The notes beneath the pieces were generated by a model. That model was not told the origin of the DNA. It worked only from the letters and a program-made list of their open reading frames with translations, and did no database searches. From the NCBI RefSeq assembly GCF_003312915.1, contig NZ_CP030261.1, positions 62,001-126,000 on the forward strand: a stretch of 64,000 nt of DNA, in the 5' to 3' direction. This document shows positions 42,450 through 51,496 of this stretch, piece after piece. Both the position numbers and the translations under genes were made by a program. Position 1 is the first letter of the stretch; each line of letters begins with the position of its first letter. This DNA is from Flavobacterium fluviale (GTDB lineage Bacteria; Bacteroidota; Bacteroidia; Flavobacteriales; Flavobacteriaceae).

Positions 42450-42758
42450 TAGAATAAAAACTCTTTACCTGCTTTAATTTTGTACACAAAATTGATAAAG
42501 GTTAATATTTAGAACTCTGATTTACATTTAAACAAATGCAAATCGGAGTTTTTTTTAATAAAAAAAAGCTAAAAAAAGTTAAAACCAAACCAATTGGATT
42601 ATTTTTGTGCTGTGAAAAACATCCAGTACAAAATCAATTATTCAATGCTGGACATTCATTCATAACCAAAATTTCAGTATTTAACTCATTACCAAAATAA
42701 AACAGAACCAAAAAACTCGAAAGAGTCTCCTGCCTTGCAAAAATAACATCAATAATAA
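42450..42758. other. 309-base gap with terminator and possible promoter
   Basis: After the mutase terminator (42513-42555) the gap holds AT-rich sequence. TATTTTTG near 42600 is a possible -7 element of the exporter gene, about 155 bases before its start. No gene was seen. Confidence 0.55.
42513..42555 (+). terminator. Terminator after the phospho-sugar mutase
   Basis: AACTCTGATTTACATTT pairs imperfectly with AAATGCAAATCGGAGTT, followed by a T run. Confidence 0.85.
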
Positions 42759-44588
42759 ATGGATAATTTCAAAAAAATATTCCCTTTTATACTTCCCTAT
42801 AAAAGATACGCTTTCTTAAACATCTTCTTTAATATTCTGTATGCGCTTTTCAGCACGCTTTCGTTTATGGCTTTAATTCCTATGATTCAGGTTTTATTTG
42901 ACAAAACCAAAAGCAACACTGTTATGCCGGTGTACGAAGGAATTGCGCACATTAAAGAGTACGGAGAAAACTATTTAAGCTATTACATTACAACAAACAC
43001 AGACCCAAACAATCCTGGTTTTGTACTTTCAGTAATGGTTGCCATCATCATTTCGATCTTTTTATTAAAAAACTTAGCTGATTATGCTGCAATGTTTTTT
43101 ATTACTTTTTTGCGTAATGGTGTTTTAAGAGATATGCGTAATGCGATGTATAAAAAATCACTGGAACTGCCATTGGCTTTTTATTCTGAAAAAAGAAAAG
43201 GAGATGTAATTTCGAGAATTTCCGGTGATGTAAACGAGGTTCAAACTTCATTTTTGGCTATTTTAGAGCTTATCGTAAAAGAGCCTCTAACGATTATTTT
43301 TACCATAATTGCAATGCTTATTATTAGTGCAAAACTAACCCTGTTTGTTTTTATCTTCATTCCGGTTTCAGGATATATTATTTCATTAATTGGAAAACAG
43401 CTTAAAAAGCAATCTACAAAAGCGCAGCAGGAACAAGGTACTTTCCTATCGACTATTGAAGAAACCATGGGCGGATTAAAAGTCGTTAAAGGATATAATT
43501 CTGAGAACTATTTCAATTCTGTTTTTCAAAGTTCTACAAAACGTTTTTTTGATTTATCAAACACCATTGGAAACCGTCAGAACTTAGCTTCGCCTGCGAG
43601 TGAATTTATGGGAATTACGGTAATTGCAGTATTGCTTTGGTATGGTGGTCAAATGGTTTTAATTGATAAAACACTAGACGGAGCATCTTTCATTGCTTAC
43701 ATGGGACTAGCTTATAACATTCTTACTCCTGCGAAAGCAATTTCAAAAGCTTCATACGGAGTTAAAAGAGGAAATGCCGCTGCAGAACGTGTGTTAGAAA
43801 TTTTGGATCAGGAAAACACAATTGTTTCTTCAGAAAAAGCAACAGAAAAAACGACTTTTGATAATGATATTGATATTCAAAACATCAATTTTAAATACGA
43901 AGACGAAACTGTTTTAAAAGACTTTTCTCTACAAATCAAAAAAGGACAGACAGTTGCTCTTGTTGGTCAATCTGGAAGTGGAAAAAGTACTATTGCTAAT
44001 TTATTAACTCGTTTTTACGATGTAAATGAAGGTTCAATTTCTATTGATGGAATCAACATTAAGCATATCAACCTGCAGTCGCTTCGCAGCTTAATGGGGC
44101 TTGTAACTCAGGACAGCATTTTATTTAATGACACCATTAAAGCAAATATTGCACTAGGAAAACTTGACGCTACGGATGATGAAATCATGGAAGCTTTAAA
44201 AATCGCAAACGCATACGAATTTGTAAAAGATCTGCCTGGTGGAATTTACACTAATATTGGCGACAGCGGAAACAAACTTTCTGGGGGACAAAAACAACGT
44301 TTATCTATTGCGAGGGCGGTTTTGAAAAATCCACCAATTATGATTTTGGATGAAGCAACATCTGCATTAGACACAGAAAGCGAAAAATTTGTTCAGGTTG
44401 CACTTGATAAAATGATGCAGAACAGAACTTCAATTGTAATTGCCCACAGGCTTTCAACTATTCAAAAAGCAGATTTGATAGTAGTGATGCAAAAAGGAAA
44501 AATTGTAGAACAGGGAACACATGACCAATTAATAGCGCAAAACGGAACTTATAACAAATTGGTCACAATGCAGTCTTTCGAATCTTAA
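42759..44588 (+). CDS. ABC exporter, MsbA-like (half transporter)
   Basis: The 609-residue protein has a six-helix membrane domain (about residues 15-330) and an ATPase domain: Walker A GQSGSGKST (about 406-414), signature LSGGQKQRL, Walker B IMILDEATSALD and H-loop IAHRLS. The order and length fit MsbA/MDR-type exporters, which flip lipid A cores, lipids or drugs as homodimers. A role in lipopolysaccharide export is plausible because of the sugar genes before it, but the substrate is not proven. Confidence 0.9.
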   Translation: MDNFKKIFPFILPYKRYAFLNIFFNILYALFSTLSFMALIPMIQVLFDKTKSNTVMPVYEGIAHIKEYGENYLSYYITTNTDPNNPGFVLSVMVAIIISIFLLKNLADYAAMFFITFLRNGVLRDMRNAMYKKSLELPLAFYSEKRKGDVISRISGDVNEVQTSFLAILELIVKEPLTIIFTIIAMLIISAKLTLFVFIFIPVSGYIISLIGKQLKKQSTKAQQEQGTFLSTIEETMGGLKVVKGYNSENYFNSVFQSSTKRFFDLSNTIGNRQNLASPASEFMGITVIAVLLWYGGQMVLIDKTLDGASFIAYMGLAYNILTPAKAISKASYGVKRGNAAAERVLEILDQENTIVSSEKATEKTTFDNDIDIQNINFKYEDETVLKDFSLQIKKGQTVALVGQSGSGKSTIANLLTRFYDVNEGSISIDGINIKHINLQSLRSLMGLVTQDSILFNDTIKANIALGKLDATDDEIMEALKIANAYEFVKDLPGGIYTNIGDSGNKLSGGQKQRLSIARAVLKNPPIMILDEATSALDTESEKFVQVALDKMMQNRTSIVIAHRLSTIQKADLIVVMQKGKIVEQGTHDQLIAQNGTYNKLVTMQSFES

Positions 44589-44606
44589 GACTTTATATAA
44601 AATCAA

Positions 44607-44665
44607 AATCTACACAGATTAAGGAAATATTAAAACTCAATTTAATTTCTTTAATCTGTGTTTTA
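44607..44665 (+). repeat. Inverted AATCTGTG words
   Basis: ACACAGATTAAGG and TTAATCTGTGT form an inverted pair just before the DUF2971 gene. The same words occur at 13720-13768. Confidence 0.55.
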
Positions 44666-44714
44666 TTTTATAACTTTAGGTGAGTTTAAGAATAAATCAT
44701 TTAACCTCAATAGA

Positions 44715-45416
44715 ATGTATCTTAACAACCCAAACATCATACTTCCTGAAGATCCCGACACTATAGTTTGGAAATATCTTGATTTATCCAAATTTTTAGA
44801 TCTCTTACTTTCAAAGAAACTATTCATGTCACGATCTGATAAATTCGAAGATCAATACGAAGGTACTTTCAGCGAACCCACTTATGAAGAAATCAAAAAG
44901 CTAGCAGTCGATAATCCTGACTTTTTAAATTATTATAAAACCCACCGCGAAAAAGTAGCCATAAGCAGCTGGCATATTAACGAATATGAATCGTTTGCTA
45001 TGTGGCAGATTTTTACTCAAAATAGTGAAGGTTTAGCGATTCAGTCAACAATTGGGAGGTTACAAAAAGCTTTAAAACCAGAAAATAATTTTGATCAATA
45101 TATTGGTGAAGTAAATTATATCGATTATAAAAAAGAATACATTCCGTTTGACGACTTATTCTTTCCTTTTTTATTTAAAAGAAAAAGTTTTCAGTACGAA
45201 CGCGAAGTCCGCATTATCACCGATACTTCAAAAAGTACTTTAAAACTAAATGATGGATTAAAAATCAATGTAGACATCAATCAGCTAATTGAAAAAATTT
45301 ACATTCATCCAAAATCTGAAAACTGGTACAAAAAACTGGTAATAGAATTGGTAGAACGCTTAGATTTTGGTTTCGAAATTGAAAAATCTGATTTAGAAAG
45401 TGATATATTAATTTAA
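44715..45416 (+). CDS. DUF2971-family protein
   Basis: This 233-residue protein has the DUF2971 pattern: VWKYLDLSKFLDLLLSKKLFMSRSDKFEDQYEG at the start, SSWHINEYESFAMWQIF in the middle and FLFKRKSFQYEREVRII later. The family is found near mobile or defence genes in many bacteria, but its function is unknown. No such neighbours are here. The frame is open from a GTG at 44658; the ATG at 44715 gives the usual start. It is a single gene. Confidence 0.85.
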   Translation: MYLNNPNIILPEDPDTIVWKYLDLSKFLDLLLSKKLFMSRSDKFEDQYEGTFSEPTYEEIKKLAVDNPDFLNYYKTHREKVAISSWHINEYESFAMWQIFTQNSEGLAIQSTIGRLQKALKPENNFDQYIGEVNYIDYKKEYIPFDDLFFPFLFKRKSFQYEREVRIITDTSKSTLKLNDGLKINVDINQLIEKIYIHPKSENWYKKLVIELVERLDFGFEIEKSDLESDILI

Positions 45417-45556
45417 AGGTTCTGAGGTACTGAGGTACTGAGATACTAAGGAGATGTGTTTCTTTTATAAACAAAGAAAGCTGTTTAAAAATTATTTAAA
45501 TAATTCTTAAACAGCTTTCTATAAAACTTAGAACCTTAGTCCCTTAGTACCTTAGA
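45417..45556. repeat. Paired GGTACTGAG / CCTTAGTACC word repeats with a hairpin
   Basis: GGTTCTGAGGTACTGAGG-type words (45417-45452) and the inverse AACCTTAGTCCCTTAGTACC (45531-45550) bracket a 46-base hairpin (45475-45520, AGAAAGCTGTTT with AAACAGCTTTCT). The whole lies between convergent genes and probably ends both transcripts. Confidence 0.8.
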
Positions 45557-46271
45557 TAGGCTTATAACTTTTAACTTCCCATTTTTTAGAAGCTAAATCT
45601 ATATAATTATAATGCAGCACATCATTTTTATCGAATTGTCCGTTTTGGTTGGTGTCTTCAATTGTTCTAAAATATAAACGATTTTTAGATTCTACTAAAT
45701 TCCAATCAATCAACTCTTGAAGATCAGCAGAAACTTTTGTAAAGTTTTCTCCGCTGATATCGCTTAAATACAAAGTTTTAATATCGCTGGTATCTATCTT
45801 TCCATCTTTGTTAGTATCAGAATCAGTAAGAGTGTAAACCATAACATTATTATGAGTTTTATCTGCAATTGTTTTTAAGTAAGTGGCAGTTAAAATTAAA
45901 ATTGGTTTTTCTGATAATGGACGAATAGAATCTGAATCAACTTTTTGAAATTTTAAATTCTGTAAATAACCTGTGATTTCATATTCTCCTAAATTAGAAA
46001 TAGTAAAACTCACATCATTTACGCTTGATGAACCATATCTTGCTTTAGAGCCTTTTTCATAAACTCTTAAATCTCCAACTGGGTGAATTAGATAGTCTGT
46101 CCCTTGCATTTGAATAGGAAGATCCGCCACCTCTACCTGCGTAGAATCGGCTTTAGTGACACTTACCTTATTTGATACGTCGTAACTTACTTTTGGTTTT
46201 TTAACTTCTTCGCGGCAGCTTATTACTGTTCCAACGATTACCAAGGCTATATATTTAAAATACTTTTTCAT
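45552..46271 (-). CDS. Lipoprotein with two EF-hand-like (dockerin-type) calcium loops
   Basis: A 239-residue lipoprotein (lipobox VISC, Cys19). Two loops fit the EF-hand Ca2+ pattern: DTNKDGKIDTSD (residues near 155) and DTNQNGQFDKND (near 214), each followed by a short helix. This is the spacing of dockerin-like repeats, but no cohesin is seen in the window. Basic residues follow the Cys (REEVKK), which argues for a periplasmic or mixed location. It is followed upstream by a TonB receptor gene on the same strand with 89 bases between them. Confidence 0.75.
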   Translation of the reverse strand: MKKYFKYIALVIVGTVISCREEVKKPKVSYDVSNKVSVTKADSTQVEVADLPIQMQGTDYLIHPVGDLRVYEKGSKARYGSSSVNDVSFTISNLGEYEITGYLQNLKFQKVDSDSIRPLSEKPILILTATYLKTIADKTHNNVMVYTLTDSDTNKDGKIDTSDIKTLYLSDISGENFTKVSADLQELIDWNLVESKNRLYFRTIEDTNQNGQFDKNDVLHYNYIDLASKKWEVKSYKPI

Positions 46272-46360
46272 CTACGCGGATTATATTCGATTATCAAATA
46301 TACTATTTTTGATTGTAATTTTGGTTTTTATTGAATTTTACTAAAAAATTAGAAAAGACT

Positions 46361-48826
46361 TTACAGTCTCGCATTAATCTTAACGTTAAAAACCCTCGAA
46401 GTCATATAATTTGGAATCGCATATTGATTTTTAGAATACACATCACGAACCCAAGTGTTTGTAATAGCGTTTTGATTATTAAAGAGATTGAAAACTTCTA
46501 GCCCGACAGCCAATTCTTTAAAATTTTTCAACCAGCTTGTTTTAGTATTCTGCGTACTGCTGTCTACAAAAACTTTTGCAAAACCAATATCTGCTCTTCT
46601 GTAATCGTTTAATCTATTTTGATACAAATAAGGATCGGTATATGATGGCGCGCCACCTGGCAGACCCGTATTGTAAACCAAATTCAGATACACTTTCACA
46701 CTTGGAATATTCGGCATATAATCCTGAAACAACATCGCAAACTTTAAACGCTGGTCTGTCGGGCGGGCAATATAACCTTTGTTTTCATAATTTTCTTCGG
46801 TCTTCATGTATCCGAAACTTACCCAAGATTCTGTTCCAGGCACAAATTCTCCGTTCAATCTAAAATCAAGACCTTGTGCGTAAGCTTTCGCATTATTATT
46901 GGCGACATAACGAATTCTAACATTATCAATTGAATACACATTCACATCTGAAAGTGATTTATAATAAACTTCTGTAACCCATTTAAAAGGGCGATTCCAC
47001 ATTTTAAAATTGTAGTCATTTCCTAAAACCACATGAACAGCTTCCTGAGCTTTTACATTCGGATTCACAACTCCATCCAAATCGCGAAGTTCTCTATAAA
47101 ATGGCGGCTGATGATACAATCCACCCGAAATTCTAAAAACCATATCCCGATCCCAGTCTGGTTTTATGGCAAATTGTGCACGCGGACTTACAACGGTCTG
47201 ATTTTTTCCTTCTTCTAAAGCTCCCGAAACACTCCAGCTTTGAAAACGCGCTCCTAAATGATACCAAATTCTACTGGAACCAATTTCAGATTGTTGATTC
47301 CATTGCGCATATCCAGAAAAGCGGTTGATTGTATTAAAATTTGCCGCACGAATATCTTGATACGGCAAAAGAGGACCTGTGTAAGGCGTATAAGGCTGAT
47401 TATTTTCTGGCAGAATTACCAATGGCGGATTTAAAGAAAAACCAGCCGAATCGATCATCTCCCACTCTACCACTCTATCTCGTATCGATTCTCGAGTATA
47501 CTTTAAACCAAATTCCAACTGGCTCTCTTTCCACTCTTTTGTTCCTTTCAATTCAATGTTGGCAATTAACGCATCCAGATCGTTACGGGCATGATTTAAC
47601 TGCGAACCAATTCCGCGTGTAAAATCAATAGCGGAAGGATTTTCGGGATCTTCAGCATTCACATTACCTAAACGGTATTGTGCCAGAATATCAAAATGTT
47701 CTTTTTCAGTTGTATGAAATAATGATCCGATTAATTTTAAAGTCAGCGAAGGCGAAACTTTGTAAGTTGTTTTTAAAGCACCAAAATAAGTATCATATTG
47801 GTCTTTTTCCTGACCTTGATAATAAACAGCAAGCGCCATTGGCTGATCTATCGTACCAAATTTTGTTTCTCGAGTCAGAGGCTGATACAAATATTTATTC
47901 TGCGAAATATTCCCTAAAAAACTCATCTGCCATTTTTCAGAAATATCATAATTAATATTTGTCTGAACGTCTGCAAAAGTCGGTGTATAATTCGTCTGCG
48001 TATCTTGACTATTTACGAGCAGACTATTGTTTCGATAACGAACTCCAGTCACTGCAGACCATTTTTTGTTTTTAGAAACCAAATCAACAGAAGCACTTCC
48101 GCCAAGAAAACTCGCTTCAAAAGAAGCACCAAACTGCGTTGGTTTTCTATACGTAATATCTAAAACAGAAGATAATTTATCTCCGAATTTAGCCTGAAAT
48201 CCACCAGCTGAAAAATCAACATTCTGGACCAAATCAGTATTCGTAAAACTTAAGCCTTCCTGCTGGCCCGAACGAATTAAAAACGGACGATAGACCTCGA
48301 CCTCGTTTACATAAACCAGATTTTCGTCATAATTCCCGCCGCGAACCATATATTGTGTACTTAATTCATTATTTGAATTGACACCTGGAAGCGTTTTCAA
48401 AACATTTTCAATTCCCGCATTGGCACCTGGAATCTTTTTTATGGTTTCGGTGTCAATTGTCGCAATTCCCTGTACACGTTTTCTATTTCCCGAAGAAACA
48501 AAAACTTCTCCCATTTGTTCCTGAGAATTATTCATAATCGGATTAAAAACAAAAACTTCATTTGTTTTCAAACTAACCGTTAAACTCATTGTTTTTAACG
48601 AAACGTGAGTAAATATCAGCGAGACCTTTTTGTTTGATGGAATTACAATTTCAAAAAAGCCATTTGAATCTGTTTGCACTGAATTTCCCTGCGAAGAAAT
48701 ATTTACACTTGGAACAGGATGTTTTTCCGTATCTAAAATTACACCTTTAACAAAAGCATTTTGAGCTAATGAAATACAGCTGAAAAATAAAAAAAGAAAA
48801 GCGAATATAAACCTATTGTAATTCAA
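46361..48826 (-). CDS. TonB-dependent receptor with CarboxypepD_reg domain
   Basis: The 821-residue protein has a signal peptide (about residues 1-21), a CarboxypepD_reg-like domain (about 25-105, VKGVILDTEKHPVPSVNISSQG), a plug (about 110-230, with LKTLPGVNSNNELSTQYMVRGGNYDENLVYVNEVEVYRP) and a barrel that ends in VKINARL. It resembles the receptor type that moves larger substrates and not a SusC protein; no SusD gene is next to it. Its start is only 11 bases from the end of the M23 peptidase gene, so they form an operon. Confidence 0.92.
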   Translation of the reverse strand: MNYNRFIFAFLFLFFSCISLAQNAFVKGVILDTEKHPVPSVNISSQGNSVQTDSNGFFEIVIPSNKKVSLIFTHVSLKTMSLTVSLKTNEVFVFNPIMNNSQEQMGEVFVSSGNRKRVQGIATIDTETIKKIPGANAGIENVLKTLPGVNSNNELSTQYMVRGGNYDENLVYVNEVEVYRPFLIRSGQQEGLSFTNTDLVQNVDFSAGGFQAKFGDKLSSVLDITYRKPTQFGASFEASFLGGSASVDLVSKNKKWSAVTGVRYRNNSLLVNSQDTQTNYTPTFADVQTNINYDISEKWQMSFLGNISQNKYLYQPLTRETKFGTIDQPMALAVYYQGQEKDQYDTYFGALKTTYKVSPSLTLKLIGSLFHTTEKEHFDILAQYRLGNVNAEDPENPSAIDFTRGIGSQLNHARNDLDALIANIELKGTKEWKESQLEFGLKYTRESIRDRVVEWEMIDSAGFSLNPPLVILPENNQPYTPYTGPLLPYQDIRAANFNTINRFSGYAQWNQQSEIGSSRIWYHLGARFQSWSVSGALEEGKNQTVVSPRAQFAIKPDWDRDMVFRISGGLYHQPPFYRELRDLDGVVNPNVKAQEAVHVVLGNDYNFKMWNRPFKWVTEVYYKSLSDVNVYSIDNVRIRYVANNNAKAYAQGLDFRLNGEFVPGTESWVSFGYMKTEENYENKGYIARPTDQRLKFAMLFQDYMPNIPSVKVYLNLVYNTGLPGGAPSYTDPYLYQNRLNDYRRADIGFAKVFVDSSTQNTKTSWLKNFKELAVGLEVFNLFNNQNAITNTWVRDVYSKNQYAIPNYMTSRVFNVKINARL

Positions 48827-48837
48827 AGATTGCGGTT

Positions 48838-50517
48838 TTATTTTTGACTTCTAAAAAAATGAGTTTCAAAGATAGTAGTATTTCCTACATTGTCAACAAC
48901 TTCTAATTTTAAAAAATTCTCGCCTTCCGTTAAATATTGATCATCAAAAGTGTGCGTGATTTTTCGAGTTTTATTTTCATATTCAAACAAAACCCAGCTT
49001 CCGTTTAAGTAGCCATTATAAGATTTAATTCCAGAAGCAGAATCGCCAATTGTAAATTCAATTTTTTTCTGGCCGGTAATCCATTTTCCTTCAACAGGTT
49101 TGGCAATTTTTATAACTGGAGCAATTGTATCTAGAACTAAGCCATACTGACCTAAAATTTTTGCTTTAGCAGTGAAAACATCCCCTTTTCTGATAGTTCC
49201 ATTAAAACTATTACCTTTTCCAATGTAAAGCTTGTCGCGTAAATTTTCAGGATATGAATCGTCTTTTATCGTAATGGTAAAATTGGCATGCACCGGAACC
49301 GTATCGTCGTGAATATAGATTTTATTATTTCTAACGTCAAAATTCATGTTGAAATCTTCATAAAAAGTTCCTGCAGGAAAAAATACAGACATATTACCTT
49401 TTTCGAAATTAGAATCTTTATTGTATCGCACAAAATAAGGTCCTGTAACAGGTTCTGCCTGCACGAGCGGTGTTGCTGTATCATATTCAATTGGCACTGT
49501 TATCGAATTTAAATTTCCGAAATAATCCGAAACTTCAATTCTGTAATTCGAGGCCAAGTTTGGTTCTGGCGTGATAACTCCGTATTGAGAATCTGTTTTA
49601 ATTATGCTTAGAGCAAAAGGCGTTTTCATAAAAAGCTTTTGAACTCTCTGACTTGTTTTTTTATACCTCGCATAATCTATAAAAGCATTGATATAGCGCA
49701 TTTCATCAAACGAATACGTATTAAACTGATAATTATAATTCGGATTTCCGTTTAAAAAAGTAGAAACATTGTAAACTCCATTTTTGTTATAAGAAACATC
49801 ATCCGTATCTGTTGCATTGATTCCAAAACCAATTTTTCCGTTTGCTTTTACTTTTGAAGCCAGATAAGTTCCGTCTTTTTGCAGCGCCATGCTAAGCAGT
49901 AAAGGCTGTTTGGACTGATTTACAGTTGAATTATCGAGCGGATAAACATACAAACTTGATAAAGTGGGCTTTTTAGAATCTTTTATATTTTGGTCAAAGC
50001 CAAAGAAAATCGGGTTGATTACGAATTCGGTTTTAGTATCGCGAATTTCAAAATGAAGATGCGGTCCTTCTGAGGATCCAGTATTACCAGAGAGCCCAAT
50101 TATTTGTCCTTTTGTTACAGGAAGCTCATCTGGTTTTGGAAACATTTCAATTTCATATCCTTTTTCTTTGTAATGAGTATTTTTTACATAATCCAGGATT
50201 GCACCAACTGGAGACTGTAAATGACCATAAACAGAAGTGTAACCGTTTGGATGCGTAATGTAAATACATTTACCATTTCCGAACGTCGAAATTTTAATTC
50301 TCGATACGTAACCATCTGCAATTGCATGCACACTCAATCCTTCTCTTTGATTTGTTTTTAAATCAAAACCCGCATGAAAATGATTAGGTCTTAACTCTCC
50401 AAAATTCCCAGAAAGCTGCATTGGAATATCTAGCGGGGCGCGGAAATAATCTTTAGGATATTGTGTTTGGGCAAATAGAAAATGACAGGATAAAAGGGCA
50501 AGTATAGATAATCTCAT
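48838..50517 (-). CDS. M23-family metallopeptidase
   Basis: The 559-residue protein has a signal peptide (about residues 1-16) and an N-terminal LytM/M23 domain (about 25-170) with the metal and catalytic pattern HFHAGFDL, then VYGHLQ, then HLHFE, all intact. The long C-terminal part (about 180-559) is built of strands like Ig-type repeats; no function is assigned to it. It should cut peptidoglycan peptide bridges or a protein in the periplasm. It is the first gene of the operon with the TonB receptor and is divergent from the zapA gene set. Confidence 0.88.
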   Translation of the reverse strand: MRLSILALLSCHFLFAQTQYPKDYFRAPLDIPMQLSGNFGELRPNHFHAGFDLKTNQREGLSVHAIADGYVSRIKISTFGNGKCIYITHPNGYTSVYGHLQSPVGAILDYVKNTHYKEKGYEIEMFPKPDELPVTKGQIIGLSGNTGSSEGPHLHFEIRDTKTEFVINPIFFGFDQNIKDSKKPTLSSLYVYPLDNSTVNQSKQPLLLSMALQKDGTYLASKVKANGKIGFGINATDTDDVSYNKNGVYNVSTFLNGNPNYNYQFNTYSFDEMRYINAFIDYARYKKTSQRVQKLFMKTPFALSIIKTDSQYGVITPEPNLASNYRIEVSDYFGNLNSITVPIEYDTATPLVQAEPVTGPYFVRYNKDSNFEKGNMSVFFPAGTFYEDFNMNFDVRNNKIYIHDDTVPVHANFTITIKDDSYPENLRDKLYIGKGNSFNGTIRKGDVFTAKAKILGQYGLVLDTIAPVIKIAKPVEGKWITGQKKIEFTIGDSASGIKSYNGYLNGSWVLFEYENKTRKITHTFDDQYLTEGENFLKLEVVDNVGNTTIFETHFFRSQK

Positions 50518-50640
50518 AAAAAAAATATTTTTGCTAAAATAAAAAATTAACAGGTAAAAACCTAAAAAACAAACTTAATAACACAAGATACTGAATTTCA
50601 TTTATTTGTCTCTTTTTAATGTAAAAAATTCGATAAAAAA

Positions 50641-50670
50641 TTGCATTAATAAAAAGGAATACTAACTTTG
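50641..50670 (+). promoter_or_regulatory. Promoter of the coiled-coil-zapA operon
   Basis: TTG (50641-50643), 19 bases, then TAACTTTG (50663-50670), then ATG at 50699: a strong Bacteroidota consensus. Confidence 0.72.
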
Positions 50671-50698
50671 TAGGATTAAGTAATGAATAGGATGCATA

Positions 50699-50989
50699 AT
50701 GAGTGTAATTGCAGAAATAATTGATACTCTTGAATATAAAGTCGAAAAGCTTTTTGAAAAATCAAAAGGTTTGGAGAAAAATAATCAAGCACTACGATTA
50801 GAACTAGCCAAAGCTGCGCAAATTATCCAGAAACAATCTGAAGAAATTGAAGCTTTGAAGAAGCAAAATGAAACACTTAAGATAGCCAATTCGTTGCTTG
50901 GCAGCGACAATAACAAGAGAGAGACAAAGCTTAAAATAAATTCATTAATTCGCGAAATCGATTACTGTATAGCGCAATTATCAGATTAG
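50699..50989 (+). CDS. Small coiled-coil protein upstream of zapA
   Basis: The 96-residue protein is nearly all helix with heptad spacing from about residue 5 to 70 (VEKLFEKSKGLEKNNQAL, then IIQKQSEEIEALKKQNETL). It ends in EIDYCIAQLSD. It is often found next to zapA in this phylum. A role as a structural partner in cell division is suggested by position but not shown. It lies four bases before zapA and shares its promoter. Confidence 0.75.
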   Translation: MSVIAEIIDTLEYKVEKLFEKSKGLEKNNQALRLELAKAAQIIQKQSEEIEALKKQNETLKIANSLLGSDNNKRETKLKINSLIREIDYCIAQLSD

Positions 50990-50993
50990 TAAT

Positions 50994-51287
50994 ATGGACG
51001 GAAAGCTTAAAATTAAAATATCAATTGCCGACCGCGTTTACCCTTTAACGGTTGAACCAGCTCAGGAAGAAGGCCTTAGAAGCGCTTCTAAAAAAATTGA
51101 TGCTATGATTAAGCAGTTCGAAGAAAATTACGCGGTTCGTGACAAACAAGATGTTCTAGCAATGTGCGCATTGCAGTTTGCATCACAAGTCGAACAAAAA
51201 CAAATTGATAACGCAATCGATGGAGAAGAAACCATTGAGCGAATTAAGAAATTAAATCTGCTTTTAGATCAATATCTCGAAAATTAA
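50994..51287 (+). CDS. zapA: Cell division protein ZapA
   Basis: The 97-residue protein has the ZapA pattern: KIKISIADRVYPLTVEPAQEEGLRSASKKIDAMI at the start and a C-terminal coiled coil (about residues 60-97). ZapA tetramers bundle FtsZ filaments at midcell. It is followed by the 6S RNA gene, as in E. coli, where ssrS follows zapA. Confidence 0.9.
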   Translation: MDGKLKIKISIADRVYPLTVEPAQEEGLRSASKKIDAMIKQFEENYAVRDKQDVLAMCALQFASQVEQKQIDNAIDGEETIERIKKLNLLLDQYLEN

Positions 51288-51312
51288 ACGTTCTTTACAA
51301 GAAACTAAGATA

Positions 51313-51477
51313 CTGCCTACATTAGTTCACAATTGGTAAACTCAACACTAACAATTTAGAATGAGCAAATCGTCGCTACTATAGTATGCCCAGCTTTGAC
51401 CGGGAAACTTGAACAGTGAGTTAGCTCAAAACTTGTCTTTACGAGTTTATTCAAGCAATTAATGTAGGCTTTTTTTA
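51313..51477 (+). ncRNA. ssrS: 6S RNA (6S-Flavo type)
   Basis: The 165-base segment between zapA and rny has terminal arms TGCCTACATTA (51314-51324) and TTAATGTAGGC (51459-51469) and then T. Inside are unpaired stretches flanked by short stems, the open-promoter-like shape of 6S RNA, which binds housekeeping RNA polymerase. The position behind zapA and the sequence fit the 6S-Flavo RNA family described in Flavobacteria. Identification is from memory of this family and the fold. Confidence 0.8.
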
Positions 51478-51496
51478 TATATAAACCCTAATAAAC

